Positions 1-6,683 of a DNA stretch of 35,575 bases are shown in pieces; the first letter of the stretch is position 1, and each line of letters starts with the position of its first letter. Position numbers and translations under genes: made by a program. The stretch is from Aminipila sp051883075 (lineage in GTDB: Bacteria > Bacillota > Clostridia > Peptostreptococcales > Anaerovoracaceae), in NCBI GenBank assembly GCA_051883075.1, contig JBJETA010000136.1:1-35575 (forward strand), read 5' to 3'. The notes under the pieces are model-generated. The model was given only the letters and a program-made list of their open reading frames with translations, was not told the DNA's origin and searched no databases.

Positions 1-55
1 CCAACTTAAAGTTCTTTATATAATTCCCCAGATTTCCTATATTGGTAAAATCCAT
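1..55 (-). CDS. Start of an unidentified protein, cut by the window edge
   Basis: An ATG at 55 reads leftwards off the window for 18 codons, beginning MDFTNIGNLGNYIKNF. A Shine-Dalgarno (AGAGGTGA on the minus strand, 61-68) sits about seven bases upstream and favours this start. The frame is open upstream to another ATG at 103, which has no ribosome binding site and would add a basic 16-residue extension, so I prefer 55. It lies just beyond the copA terminator on the same strand and is probably a separate transcription unit. Too little is visible to assign a family. Confidence 0.5.
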   Translation of the reverse strand, partial: MDFTNIGNLGNYIKNFKL

Positions 56-106
56 TCGTTTCACCTCTTTCATTTTACATACACGACGTTTTTCCTTTTT
101 CATGCA

Positions 107-143
107 AACAAAAAACCGATATAACACTTATATCGGCTTTTTT
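107..143. terminator. Bidirectional intrinsic terminator after copA
   Basis: A perfect 9-bp stem (CCGATATAA 116-124 / TTATATCGG 128-136) has a 3-base loop. It is flanked by an A-run on the left and a T-run on the right, so it can terminate in both directions. It lies 54 bases past the copA stop and should end the csoR-copA transcript. Confidence 0.85.
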
Positions 144-196
144 AATACTTTTTTAACAGGTAACGTCCTGTTTATTTTAGCATCTCACTATTTAAA

Positions 197-400
197 TTAG
201 TTTATTTCCGTAACCTCGTAGCCTGCTTCCTCAACAGCTTTTTTCAGCTGTTCCGCTGTTACTCCTTCACCGCCTGTCACCACAGCTTCCTTTTTCTCAA
301 GATTCACTTCAGCCGAAGCTCCTTCAAAGGCTTCCAGTGCATCCTTTACATGCTTAACACAGTGCTGGCACATCATTCCGTCAATTTTCAAAGTTACCAT
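197..400 (-). CDS. Possible internally started CopZ-like copper chaperone (3' end of copA, same frame)
   Basis: The last 67 codons of copA, from an in-frame ATG at 400, encode a complete stand-alone HMA domain (MVTLKIDGMMCQHC at the start). A near-perfect Shine-Dalgarno, GGAGGG at 408-413 on the minus strand, sits seven bases upstream of this ATG. Length, start and motif match free CopZ chaperones, which deliver Cu(I) to CopA. The same bases encode the linker residues MEGKN, so the region can serve both as coding sequence and as a ribosome binding site. That the short product is made is inference; a recent copA-copZ fusion that merely kept the old site would look the same. Confidence 0.5.
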   Translation of the reverse strand: MVTLKIDGMMCQHCVKHVKDALEAFEGASAEVNLEKKEAVVTGGEGVTAEQLKKAVEEAGYEVTEIN

Positions 401-2767
401 ATTTTTTCCCTCCATTTTTTCATTTATATTTATTTCATCCGCATCTTCCGGATTTCCGGCAGAGCTGCTTTCCTCTCCAGAATCGTCTTTCCTCAATCTG
501 AACATTCTCAAACGCAGTGCATTTGATACTACAAACAGACTGCTGAAGCTCATGGCCGCAGCCCCGAACATAGGACTGAGTCTCCATCCCAGAGCCGAAT
601 AAAACACACCTGCCGCCAGCGGAATGCCAAGGCAGTTGTAGAAGAACGCCCAGAACAGATTCTGCCGGATATTTCTTATAACCGCTTTGCTGAGCTTTAT
701 TGCTCCCGCAACATCTCTCAGGTCATTTTTCACAAGAACGATGTCAGCACTTTCCACAGCTACATCCGTTCCCGCACCTATGGCGATACCCACATCAGCA
801 CGAACAAGTGCCGGAGCGTCGTTTATGCCATCGCCTACCATAACAACTGATTTTCCGTCCTTCTGAAGCCCTGCTATGACGTTTTCCTTATCCTGTGGAA
901 GCACTTCCGCTATAATACTGCCCAGTCCAAGACCTGCCCCTATGCCTTCTGCGGTTTTCCGGTTGTCCCCTGTAAGCATTATGACATCAATACCCATGTC
1001 TTTAAGCTCCTTCACAGCATTGCGGCTTGATTCTTTTACCACATCTGCAGCTGCGATAATGCCCAGAAGGTTTCCGTCCTTTGCAAACAGCATAGGTGTT
1101 TTCCCCTGTTCTGCCAGTTCATTTATTTTATCTTCCGCAGCAGACAGGTCTATTCCAAACTGCGCCATCAGTTTTTCGTTTCCTCCCAGACACAGACTGC
1201 CGTCCAGCCTTCCTGTCAGCCCCTTGCCCGACACAGCTTCAAAGCTTTCCGTTTCTTTTATAAATATGTTTCTGCTTTCCGCATACTCAATAACCGCCTC
1301 TGCCAAAGGGTGCTCGCTCTTTTTTTCAAGCGCTGCCGCAATGCCCACAAGTTCAGATTCCGTTCCCGTCAGCGTCACCACATCTGTCACCTCCGGCCTT
1401 CCTTCTGTAATAGTTCCTGTTTTATCAAGAACAACAGTGTCGGCCCGGTGTGCCACCTCCAGTGCCTCTCCCGATTTTATCAGGATTCCGTTTTCTGCAC
1501 CTCTTCCCGTTCCCACCATGATGGCAACAGGCGTTGCAAGCCCCAGAGCACACGGACAGGAAATAACCATTACACAGATTGCACAGGAAAGAGCAAATTC
1601 AAAGTCTGCCCCAATAAAGAGCCATACTGCCGCAGTCACCAGGGCTATGGCTATGACAACAGGCACAAATATTCCCGCTATCTTATCCGCAAGCTTTGCT
1701 ATTGGCGCCTTTGTTGCCCCTGCATCCTCCACCAGCCTTATAATCTGGGCAAATGCCGTGTCTGTACCAACCTTATCTGCCCTCACCCTTATAAAACCTG
1801 TTTTGTTTATGGTTGCGGCAATGACGGACATTCCCGTTTCTTTTTCCACGGGTATGCTTTCTCCCGTTATCGCCGATTCATCTATACTTGTGCTGCCCTC
1901 TATGACCGTTCCGTCTACAGGAACCGATGCACCCGGCTTTATGATAACTATGTCACCCGGTTTAACCTCTTCAGCCGGAACCTCCTGCTGGATTCCGTCT
2001 TTTTCGACTATTGCCATCTTCGGTGTCATATCCATAAGCTTTTTGAGCGCTTCGCTTGTTCTGCCCTTTGATTTTGCCTCAAGATATTTTCCTACGGTTA
2101 TCAGTGTCAGTATCATCGCAGCAGACTCAAAATACAAATCTTCGTGATATGAGGCTACCAACTCCATATTGCCTGTCCCCATGCCATAGCTCATACGGTA
2201 TATGGCAAAAATACCGTATACCAGTGAGGCCGCCGAGCCTATGGCTATAAGACTGTCCATATTCGGTGCCCTGTGTGCCATAGTTGAAAAGCCTTTTATA
2301 AAATACTGTCTGTTCACATACACCACAGGAAGACACAGCAGAAACTGCGTAAATGCAAAGGAAACCGCGTTTTCATGTCCCGCAAGAAATCCCGGGACAG
2401 GCATCCCCCACATATGCCCCATAGACAGATACATCAGTGGAATCAGAAAGGCAAAAGAAACTGCCAGTCTTATTTTTATTGACTTTTCCTGTGCTTCAGC
2501 CGGATTTTTTCCGCTGTCTGCCGCTGCCGCCGGCATTTTCCTGCCGCCTTCTTCTTTTTCAGCCGGGAAAGCACCGTAACCGGCCTTTTCCACTGCCCGG
2601 ACTATATCATCCTTCGTTATGCTCCCATCCTTTAGATCGACCTGCATGCTGTTTGTAAGAAGGTTAACGCTTACGTTTTCCTCTCCGACAAGCTTTGCCA
2701 CGCACTTTTCCACTCTTGAAGAGCAGGCAGAGCAGGTCATTCCCGTTATATCAAACTTTTCCTTCAA
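197..2767 (-). CDS. copA: Copper-exporting P1B-type ATPase CopA with an extra C-terminal HMA domain
   Basis: This is an 856-residue heavy-metal P-type ATPase that pumps Cu(I) out across the cell membrane. In order it has an N-terminal HMA domain with GMTCSAC (Cys12, Cys15), the TGES actuator motif (301-304), the membrane metal site CPC (404-406), the phosphorylation motif DKTGT (Asp448), the HP motif (486-487) and GDGIND (645-650). After the last membrane segments comes an acidic, low-complexity linker (about 755-789). A second HMA domain follows with GMMCQHC (Cys800, Cys803), an unusual position because family members normally carry HMA domains only at the N-terminus. The start is TTG at 2767, with AGGAAAG upstream; the first ATG (codon 10) would cut the HMA fold. 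It lies 46 bases downstream of csoR in the same operon, so it is probably copper-inducible. Confidence 0.95.
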   Translation of the reverse strand: MKEKFDITGMTCSACSSRVEKCVAKLVGEENVSVNLLTNSMQVDLKDGSITKDDIVRAVEKAGYGAFPAEKEEGGRKMPAAAADSGKNPAEAQEKSIKIRLAVSFAFLIPLMYLSMGHMWGMPVPGFLAGHENAVSFAFTQFLLCLPVVYVNRQYFIKGFSTMAHRAPNMDSLIAIGSAASLVYGIFAIYRMSYGMGTGNMELVASYHEDLYFESAAMILTLITVGKYLEAKSKGRTSEALKKLMDMTPKMAIVEKDGIQQEVPAEEVKPGDIVIIKPGASVPVDGTVIEGSTSIDESAITGESIPVEKETGMSVIAATINKTGFIRVRADKVGTDTAFAQIIRLVEDAGATKAPIAKLADKIAGIFVPVVIAIALVTAAVWLFIGADFEFALSCAICVMVISCPCALGLATPVAIMVGTGRGAENGILIKSGEALEVAHRADTVVLDKTGTITEGRPEVTDVVTLTGTESELVGIAAALEKKSEHPLAEAVIEYAESRNIFIKETESFEAVSGKGLTGRLDGSLCLGGNEKLMAQFGIDLSAAEDKINELAEQGKTPMLFAKDGNLLGIIAAADVVKESSRNAVKELKDMGIDVIMLTGDNRKTAEGIGAGLGLGSIIAEVLPQDKENVIAGLQKDGKSVVMVGDGINDAPALVRADVGIAIGAGTDVAVESADIVLVKNDLRDVAGAIKLSKAVIRNIRQNLFWAFFYNCLGIPLAAGVFYSALGWRLSPMFGAAAMSFSSLFVVSNALRLRMFRLRKDDSGEESSSAGNPEDADEININEKMEGKNMVTLKIDGMMCQHCVKHVKDALEAFEGASAEVNLEKKEAVVTGGEGVTAEQLKKAVEEAGYEVTEIN

Positions 2768-2813
2768 AATTCTTTCCTGCCTTTATTTTTAACTTTAGTG
2801 TATCCAGAATTCC

Positions 2814-3077
2814 TTATTTCATTAATTTTCCCAATGCTTTAACAAGTTCATCTATTTTCTCATCCTTTTCAGCCTCTGTGGACGCATTTTTCACACAGCA
2901 TTTGAGATGTGCCGCCAGTATTTCCCGATTTGCCGTATTTAGAACAGCAGCGGTTGCCATAAGCTGATGTGATATGTCCATACAGTATCTGTCGTCTTCA
3001 ACCATCTTTATGATACCGTCAATCTGCCCTCTGGCAGTTTTCAGAAGCTTTAAAATCTTGCTTTTATCTGCTTTCAT
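2814..3077 (-). CDS. csoR: Copper-sensing repressor CsoR (DUF156 family)
   Basis: This is an 87-residue all-helical metal-sensing repressor. It carries the family's Cu(I) ligand pattern Cys-His-x3-Cys at Cys32, His57 and Cys61 (seen in YCMD and HLKCC); the third-to-second ligand spacing matches known CsoR proteins. Family knowledge: apo-CsoR binds a G/C-tract palindrome and is released by Cu(I), turning on copper export. Start ATG 3077 has GGAG about eight bases upstream. It is the first gene of the csoR-copA operon, and a fitting palindrome lies just after the promoter, which implies autorepression. RcnR or FrmR relatives are less likely given these ligands and the neighbouring copA. Confidence 0.93.
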   Translation of the reverse strand: MKADKSKILKLLKTARGQIDGIIKMVEDDRYCMDISHQLMATAAVLNTANREILAAHLKCCVKNASTEAEKDEKIDELVKALGKLMK

Positions 3078-3135
3078 CCGTTTTCTCCATATTTTCTGTA
3101 TTTTTCATGAAATTACATCCTTTATGCTCTCATCA

Positions 3136-3154
3136 TACACCCCTCCGGGGTGTA
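3136..3154. promoter_or_regulatory. CsoR operator
   Basis: A perfect inverted repeat TACACCCC-TCC-GGGGTGTA (8-bp arms) covers the region just downstream of the csoR -10 box. The T/A-flanked C4/G4 tracts are the typical form of CsoR-family operators. Bound repressor would cover the transcription start. Confidence 0.85.
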
Positions 3155-3159
3155 GTTAT

Positions 3160-3188
3160 ATAATATGCTTTTATTTATTTTCTGTCAA
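3160..3188 (-). promoter_or_regulatory. Promoter of csoR-copA
   Basis: On the minus strand, a consensus -35 TTGACA (3183-3188) and -10 TATTAT (3160-3165) are exactly 17 bases apart. The predicted start lies inside the CsoR palindrome. Confidence 0.85.
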
Positions 3189-3238
3189 GAAAAAAGCAGA
3201 GCTTTGCGCATAATCTTTCTCATACGCTCTGCTCTGCA
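3189..3238 (-). terminator. Intrinsic terminator after the EamA gene
   Basis: Read on the minus strand, GCAGAGC pairs with GCTCTGC (3226-3232 or 3231-3237 with 3196-3202) and is followed by a run of six T. It ends the leftward transcript of the EamA gene and abuts the csoR -35 box. Confidence 0.7.
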
Positions 3239-3265
3239 ATATGCTTTTATCTCTATTCATATTTT

Positions 3266-4126
3266 TTATTTCTTCATGGCTTCCAATACGTTATAGCAGG
3301 TACATGCACTTATAACCAGTGCTGCGCCTAAAATCGATAAAGGTCCTATCGTCTCACCGCAGAATATGGCTACAAGTATGGGGTTTAAAATCGGTTCTAT
3401 AGTTGATGTAAGGGATGCCGTAACAGGCGATACAAAGTCCAGTCCCTTTGACAGGAATATCGAACCTATAGTAAGCTGCACAACACCAAGTCCGATTATA
3501 CAAAGAAGAATCTTTAAAGAGAATTCCGTTTCCTGCATAACGCTTGGAATCCCCGCAACTACGCTTATGCACATCGCCACTACCAAAGAGGATTCAAAAT
3601 CTCCGCCCTTAAAGCTTTTGGTCATAAACACCACCGCATAGGTAATGCCTGAAAAAATAGCGAGAAGATTTCCAATCATACCGTCAGTAGTGATTTTATC
3701 CATAAAGAAGCACATAATTCCGCCAAATACCACTATACAAGTAATAACCGCTTCCTTTTTAGGGCGCTTGCCAAAGATAATCCACATAAGAATGATAACA
3801 AATATCGGTTCAGTAAACTGCAGCACTATTGCATTTGCCGCCGAAGTCATCTTTGTTGCTATAACAAAGGTCAGATTCATGGCGAAGTTGCATACGCCTA
3901 CAAACATCACCGTCTTGTTTATAACAAATTTATGTCCGACCATTTTCATATACATAAGCATGGTCAGACCTGCCAGCAGGCATCTTGAACCGTTTATGGC
4001 GATAGGATTCCACGGAACTTCTTTTATAAGAACTCCTCCCAGACTGTAAAATATTGCGGAAACTACTACATAAACAATGCCCTTTACGCTGTTCTTTCTC
4101 TCAATCCGCACAGATTCTTCCGTCAT
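3266..4126 (-). CDS. EamA/DMT-family transporter
   Basis: This 286-residue integral membrane protein has about ten hydrophobic segments in two homologous halves, as in the drug/metabolite transporter superfamily. The first half begins near GIVYVVVSAIFYSLGG and the second near IGNLLAIFSGITYAV; both are typical EamA repeat starts. Substrates of such proteins cannot be read from sequence. Start ATG 4126 is preceded by GGAAGG. It lies 46 bases downstream of the glycosyltransferase gene with no terminator between, so it may be the last gene of the surface-polymer operon, and a lipid or sugar-intermediate role is possible. An independent nutrient or efflux transporter is equally possible. Confidence 0.85.
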   Translation of the reverse strand: MTEESVRIERKNSVKGIVYVVVSAIFYSLGGVLIKEVPWNPIAINGSRCLLAGLTMLMYMKMVGHKFVINKTVMFVGVCNFAMNLTFVIATKMTSAANAIVLQFTEPIFVIILMWIIFGKRPKKEAVITCIVVFGGIMCFFMDKITTDGMIGNLLAIFSGITYAVVFMTKSFKGGDFESSLVVAMCISVVAGIPSVMQETEFSLKILLCIIGLGVVQLTIGSIFLSKGLDFVSPVTASLTSTIEPILNPILVAIFCGETIGPLSILGAALVISACTCYNVLEAMKK

Positions 4127-4172
4127 ATTATTTACCTTCCTTTCCTTAATTCTACATTCTGTTATTTTAATG

Positions 4173-5579
4173 TTATTTCATATTTTCTGCTTTTACACGT
4201 TTAATGCTTCCCCATTGTTTTCTTTTCTTTCTGTAATTAAATAAGGCTGTCATTCTCACGAAGGACAGAACATATCTGAAAAAGATGTTTTCAAGGAAAC
4301 ACATCGCTACTGCTTTTAACAAATCCAATAGGCTTATTTTTAAATTCTGCGTATATATTCTCTGGAAAAAAGCGGTCAGTGTCAAAACTGCGCCGTATAT
4401 TCCGTAAAGCAGGAAAAACCGGACCATAAAGCTCCAGTTAAGCAGTCCCAGACTTCCCGCAAGTATCATTGTTGCCGCACCAAAGCATTCAATCAGAGGT
4501 GACAGCAGCTCGAAGATAAAATAATATATGTATGAAATGGTACCAACGCATCCAAATCTCGGATTTGCAAGCATGGCACGGTATTTAACCATGCTCTGGA
4601 AAAGTCCCAGATACCATCTCCGCCTTTGTTTCATCAGGTCCCGCAGCGAGCCCGGTGCCTGACTCCAGCAACAGGCGTTGGGTTCGTATCTGATGCAGTA
4701 CGGTCTTTTGTTGTTTCTGCAGTATACATGAAGCTTGACAACAAGTTCCATATCTTCTCCCAGAGTTTCCGTGTCGTATCCGCCCGCCTCAACAACAACA
4801 TCTTTTTTGAACAGTCCAAAGGCCCCTGAGATAATCAGATTGCCGTTAAAGCCATCCATCAGTATTCGTGATGCAAGAAATGAACGCTCATACTCAACAA
4901 CCTGCATGGATATAATCGGGTTCATGGATAAATGATATCCCAGCACTTCACCTTGTTCCATCTTTACGCATTGTGCCACATGGATAAGTCCGCCGACAGC
5001 TACTATTGTATCATCTTCCAGCAAAGGCTGCGCAATTTTTTCAAGAGAATCTCTCTGCAGCATTGAATCAGCATCGAGGCACAGGAAGTAAGGAAATTTT
5101 GAGGCGTTAATGCCCATATTGAGAGCATCGCCTTTTCCTCCGTTTTCCTTTGATATGAGCGTAATACTGATTCTGCCGTGCGTTCCTTCCCATATAGCCT
5201 TCTGCGGTCTGCATTTCAATTCCATGTGAATCGGGCGCTCCACCTTTTCAAGGCCGAAGGTCTCAACAACCTCTTTTACCGTATTGTCTGATGACCCGTC
5301 GTCTATAACTATTATTTCATAAAGCCTGTAATCAAGATTGAGCAGCGATTTTATGCTGTCCGCTATGGTTACCTCCTCGTTGTAAGCAGGAACAAGTATT
5401 GAAACAGGCAGGTAATAATCATGCTTAAGTTCATTGCTGACCTGGGAACGCAGCTCCCTCTGATAGAGCTGCCATGCCCCTACCACGACGGATAAGAACA
5501 GATATGATGTATATATAAGCAGGTATACTATAAAGAAGCAGCCTACACCTTCCAAAAATCTTTCTGCAATATCTACCAT
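4173..5579 (-). CDS. Membrane GT2 glycosyltransferase (processive type)
   Basis: This 468-residue family 2 glycosyltransferase has one N-terminal membrane segment (about 12-34), a cytoplasmic GT-A domain and about four C-terminal membrane segments (about 345-445). Catalytic motifs are complete: VPAYNEE (63-69), DDGSSD (93-98), the nucleotide-sugar/metal motif DAD (169-171), the general-base region GEDME (274-278) and the processive motif QRRRW (318-322). The layout resembles cellulose, hyaluronan and poly-GlcNAc synthases, so it probably makes and extrudes a polysaccharide. There is no PilZ domain and no BcsB-like partner, so I do not call it cellulose synthase. ATG 5579 overlaps the HEAT gene stop by 7 bases, implying coupled translation. 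Sugar and product are unknown. Confidence 0.92.
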   Translation of the reverse strand: MVDIAERFLEGVGCFFIVYLLIYTSYLFLSVVVGAWQLYQRELRSQVSNELKHDYYLPVSILVPAYNEEVTIADSIKSLLNLDYRLYEIIVIDDGSSDNTVKEVVETFGLEKVERPIHMELKCRPQKAIWEGTHGRISITLISKENGGKGDALNMGINASKFPYFLCLDADSMLQRDSLEKIAQPLLEDDTIVAVGGLIHVAQCVKMEQGEVLGYHLSMNPIISMQVVEYERSFLASRILMDGFNGNLIISGAFGLFKKDVVVEAGGYDTETLGEDMELVVKLHVYCRNNKRPYCIRYEPNACCWSQAPGSLRDLMKQRRRWYLGLFQSMVKYRAMLANPRFGCVGTISYIYYFIFELLSPLIECFGAATMILAGSLGLLNWSFMVRFFLLYGIYGAVLTLTAFFQRIYTQNLKISLLDLLKAVAMCFLENIFFRYVLSFVRMTALFNYRKKRKQWGSIKRVKAENMK

Positions 5580-6682
5580 GATTTTCCTTTCTTTTCAGCC
5601 GAAGTCATCATATACTCCAGCATTTCCTTTGCATACCTGTCATCACCTGCAAGTATGCTTTCAAGCTCACTTTTATCTTCCGCAAGAGTTACCAGCGAAA
5701 TGGCAGCATTTCTCCTCACATACCAGTTTGAATGTGTCAATGCCTTTTTCAACGCGCCGGCAGTGTCATCACCGGGATATTTTGCCAGTACCGCAGCCGC
5801 CACTATGGCGAAATTGTATCCCTTTTCTTCCGAAACCCTGAGATATTCAATAAGCATCGGTTTGACAGGAGCATAAAAGTTTCTTTGAAAATATCTCAGC
5901 ATGGCAAGCTTCATCTCCACATCGGCTTTGCTGTTTTTAATTTCTTCGCAGAACCGCTGTGCAAAATTCGGAGAGCATGCCGATATAAACTGTATTATTG
6001 CAATGTTTGTAGAAACACTGAATTCACCGCGTTCTTTCCACAGCAGCTCTGCCAGTGCCTCTTTGTCTCCCTGAAAGGACATCAGTCCATCTGCAAGAAG
6101 CTTCTGGTGATGGAAAAGTCCTCTTGACTCTATAATTTTCAAAATATTTTCAACAGCTCTGATATTCCCGAATTTATAAAAAGCTTTCAAAACATTTTCC
6201 CTGCAGTAAACGGTTGAATTGTCCACATATGCCAGAAAAATTTCTATAATCGCGCGATATTCATCACCGAAGGTCTGTATGTTTACTGCTGCAAAATGTG
6301 CAAAGAAAGCTCTGTCCAAGCTCTCTTTTCTGGCATACTTAACCGCAAGTCCCTGAAAAATCATATAGCATTTCTCCAGATACTCTTCAAGCTCTGCCCC
6401 GTCATTCCTAAGCTCATCAAGGGCTCTCGAATAGGCCGTCAGCTGGCTTGTATGATCCAGCCTTTTTTCCATAAGCTCGGAATGTCCCCGGCTTATCCCT
6501 TTTCCCTCACAGATATATCTGAGCTGCACAGATATATTGTTTTTCCAGAAAACTATATCGTGTTCCAGTCTTTTCTTCATCTCCTGAGAATAAAAAATAT
6601 ATACAACATTAAAAATCATCAGGACGACACATATAAACAAATAACCGAAAAGGACGGCATTAACATCAAATTTCAGATTCAT
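5573..6682 (-). CDS. Membrane-anchored HEAT-repeat protein
   Basis: This 369-residue protein has an N-terminal membrane helix (about 10-32), then a charged and largely helical cytoplasmic region. The C-terminal part shows HEAT-like helical pairs, for example around VAAAVLAKYPGDDTAGALK and NWYVRRNAAISLVTLAED. HEAT arrays are protein-binding scaffolds. It lies one base after the gene for the glycosidase-like protein (GGAGG about ten bases before ATG 6682) and overlaps the glycosyltransferase gene by 7 bases. That position suggests it docks or regulates the glycosyltransferase. No enzymatic motif is visible; its role is inferred from context only. Confidence 0.85.
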   Translation of the reverse strand: MNLKFDVNAVLFGYLFICVVLMIFNVVYIFYSQEMKKRLEHDIVFWKNNISVQLRYICEGKGISRGHSELMEKRLDHTSQLTAYSRALDELRNDGAELEEYLEKCYMIFQGLAVKYARKESLDRAFFAHFAAVNIQTFGDEYRAIIEIFLAYVDNSTVYCRENVLKAFYKFGNIRAVENILKIIESRGLFHHQKLLADGLMSFQGDKEALAELLWKERGEFSVSTNIAIIQFISACSPNFAQRFCEEIKNSKADVEMKLAMLRYFQRNFYAPVKPMLIEYLRVSEEKGYNFAIVAAAVLAKYPGDDTAGALKKALTHSNWYVRRNAAISLVTLAEDKSELESILAGDDRYAKEMLEYMMTSAEKKGKSW

Positions 6683-6683
6683 G

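Noticed and set aside
876..2147. 423-codon open frame on the plus strand inside copA
   Set aside because: It lies opposite copA, has Ser/Pro/Thr-rich composition typical of antisense frames and no recognisable domain. Other long opposite-strand frames inside real genes were left out for the same reason.
4173..5579. Cellulose synthase BcsA
   Set aside because: It has GT2 motifs but no PilZ domain, and bcsB/C/Z-like genes are missing. The neighbours point to a different polymer.
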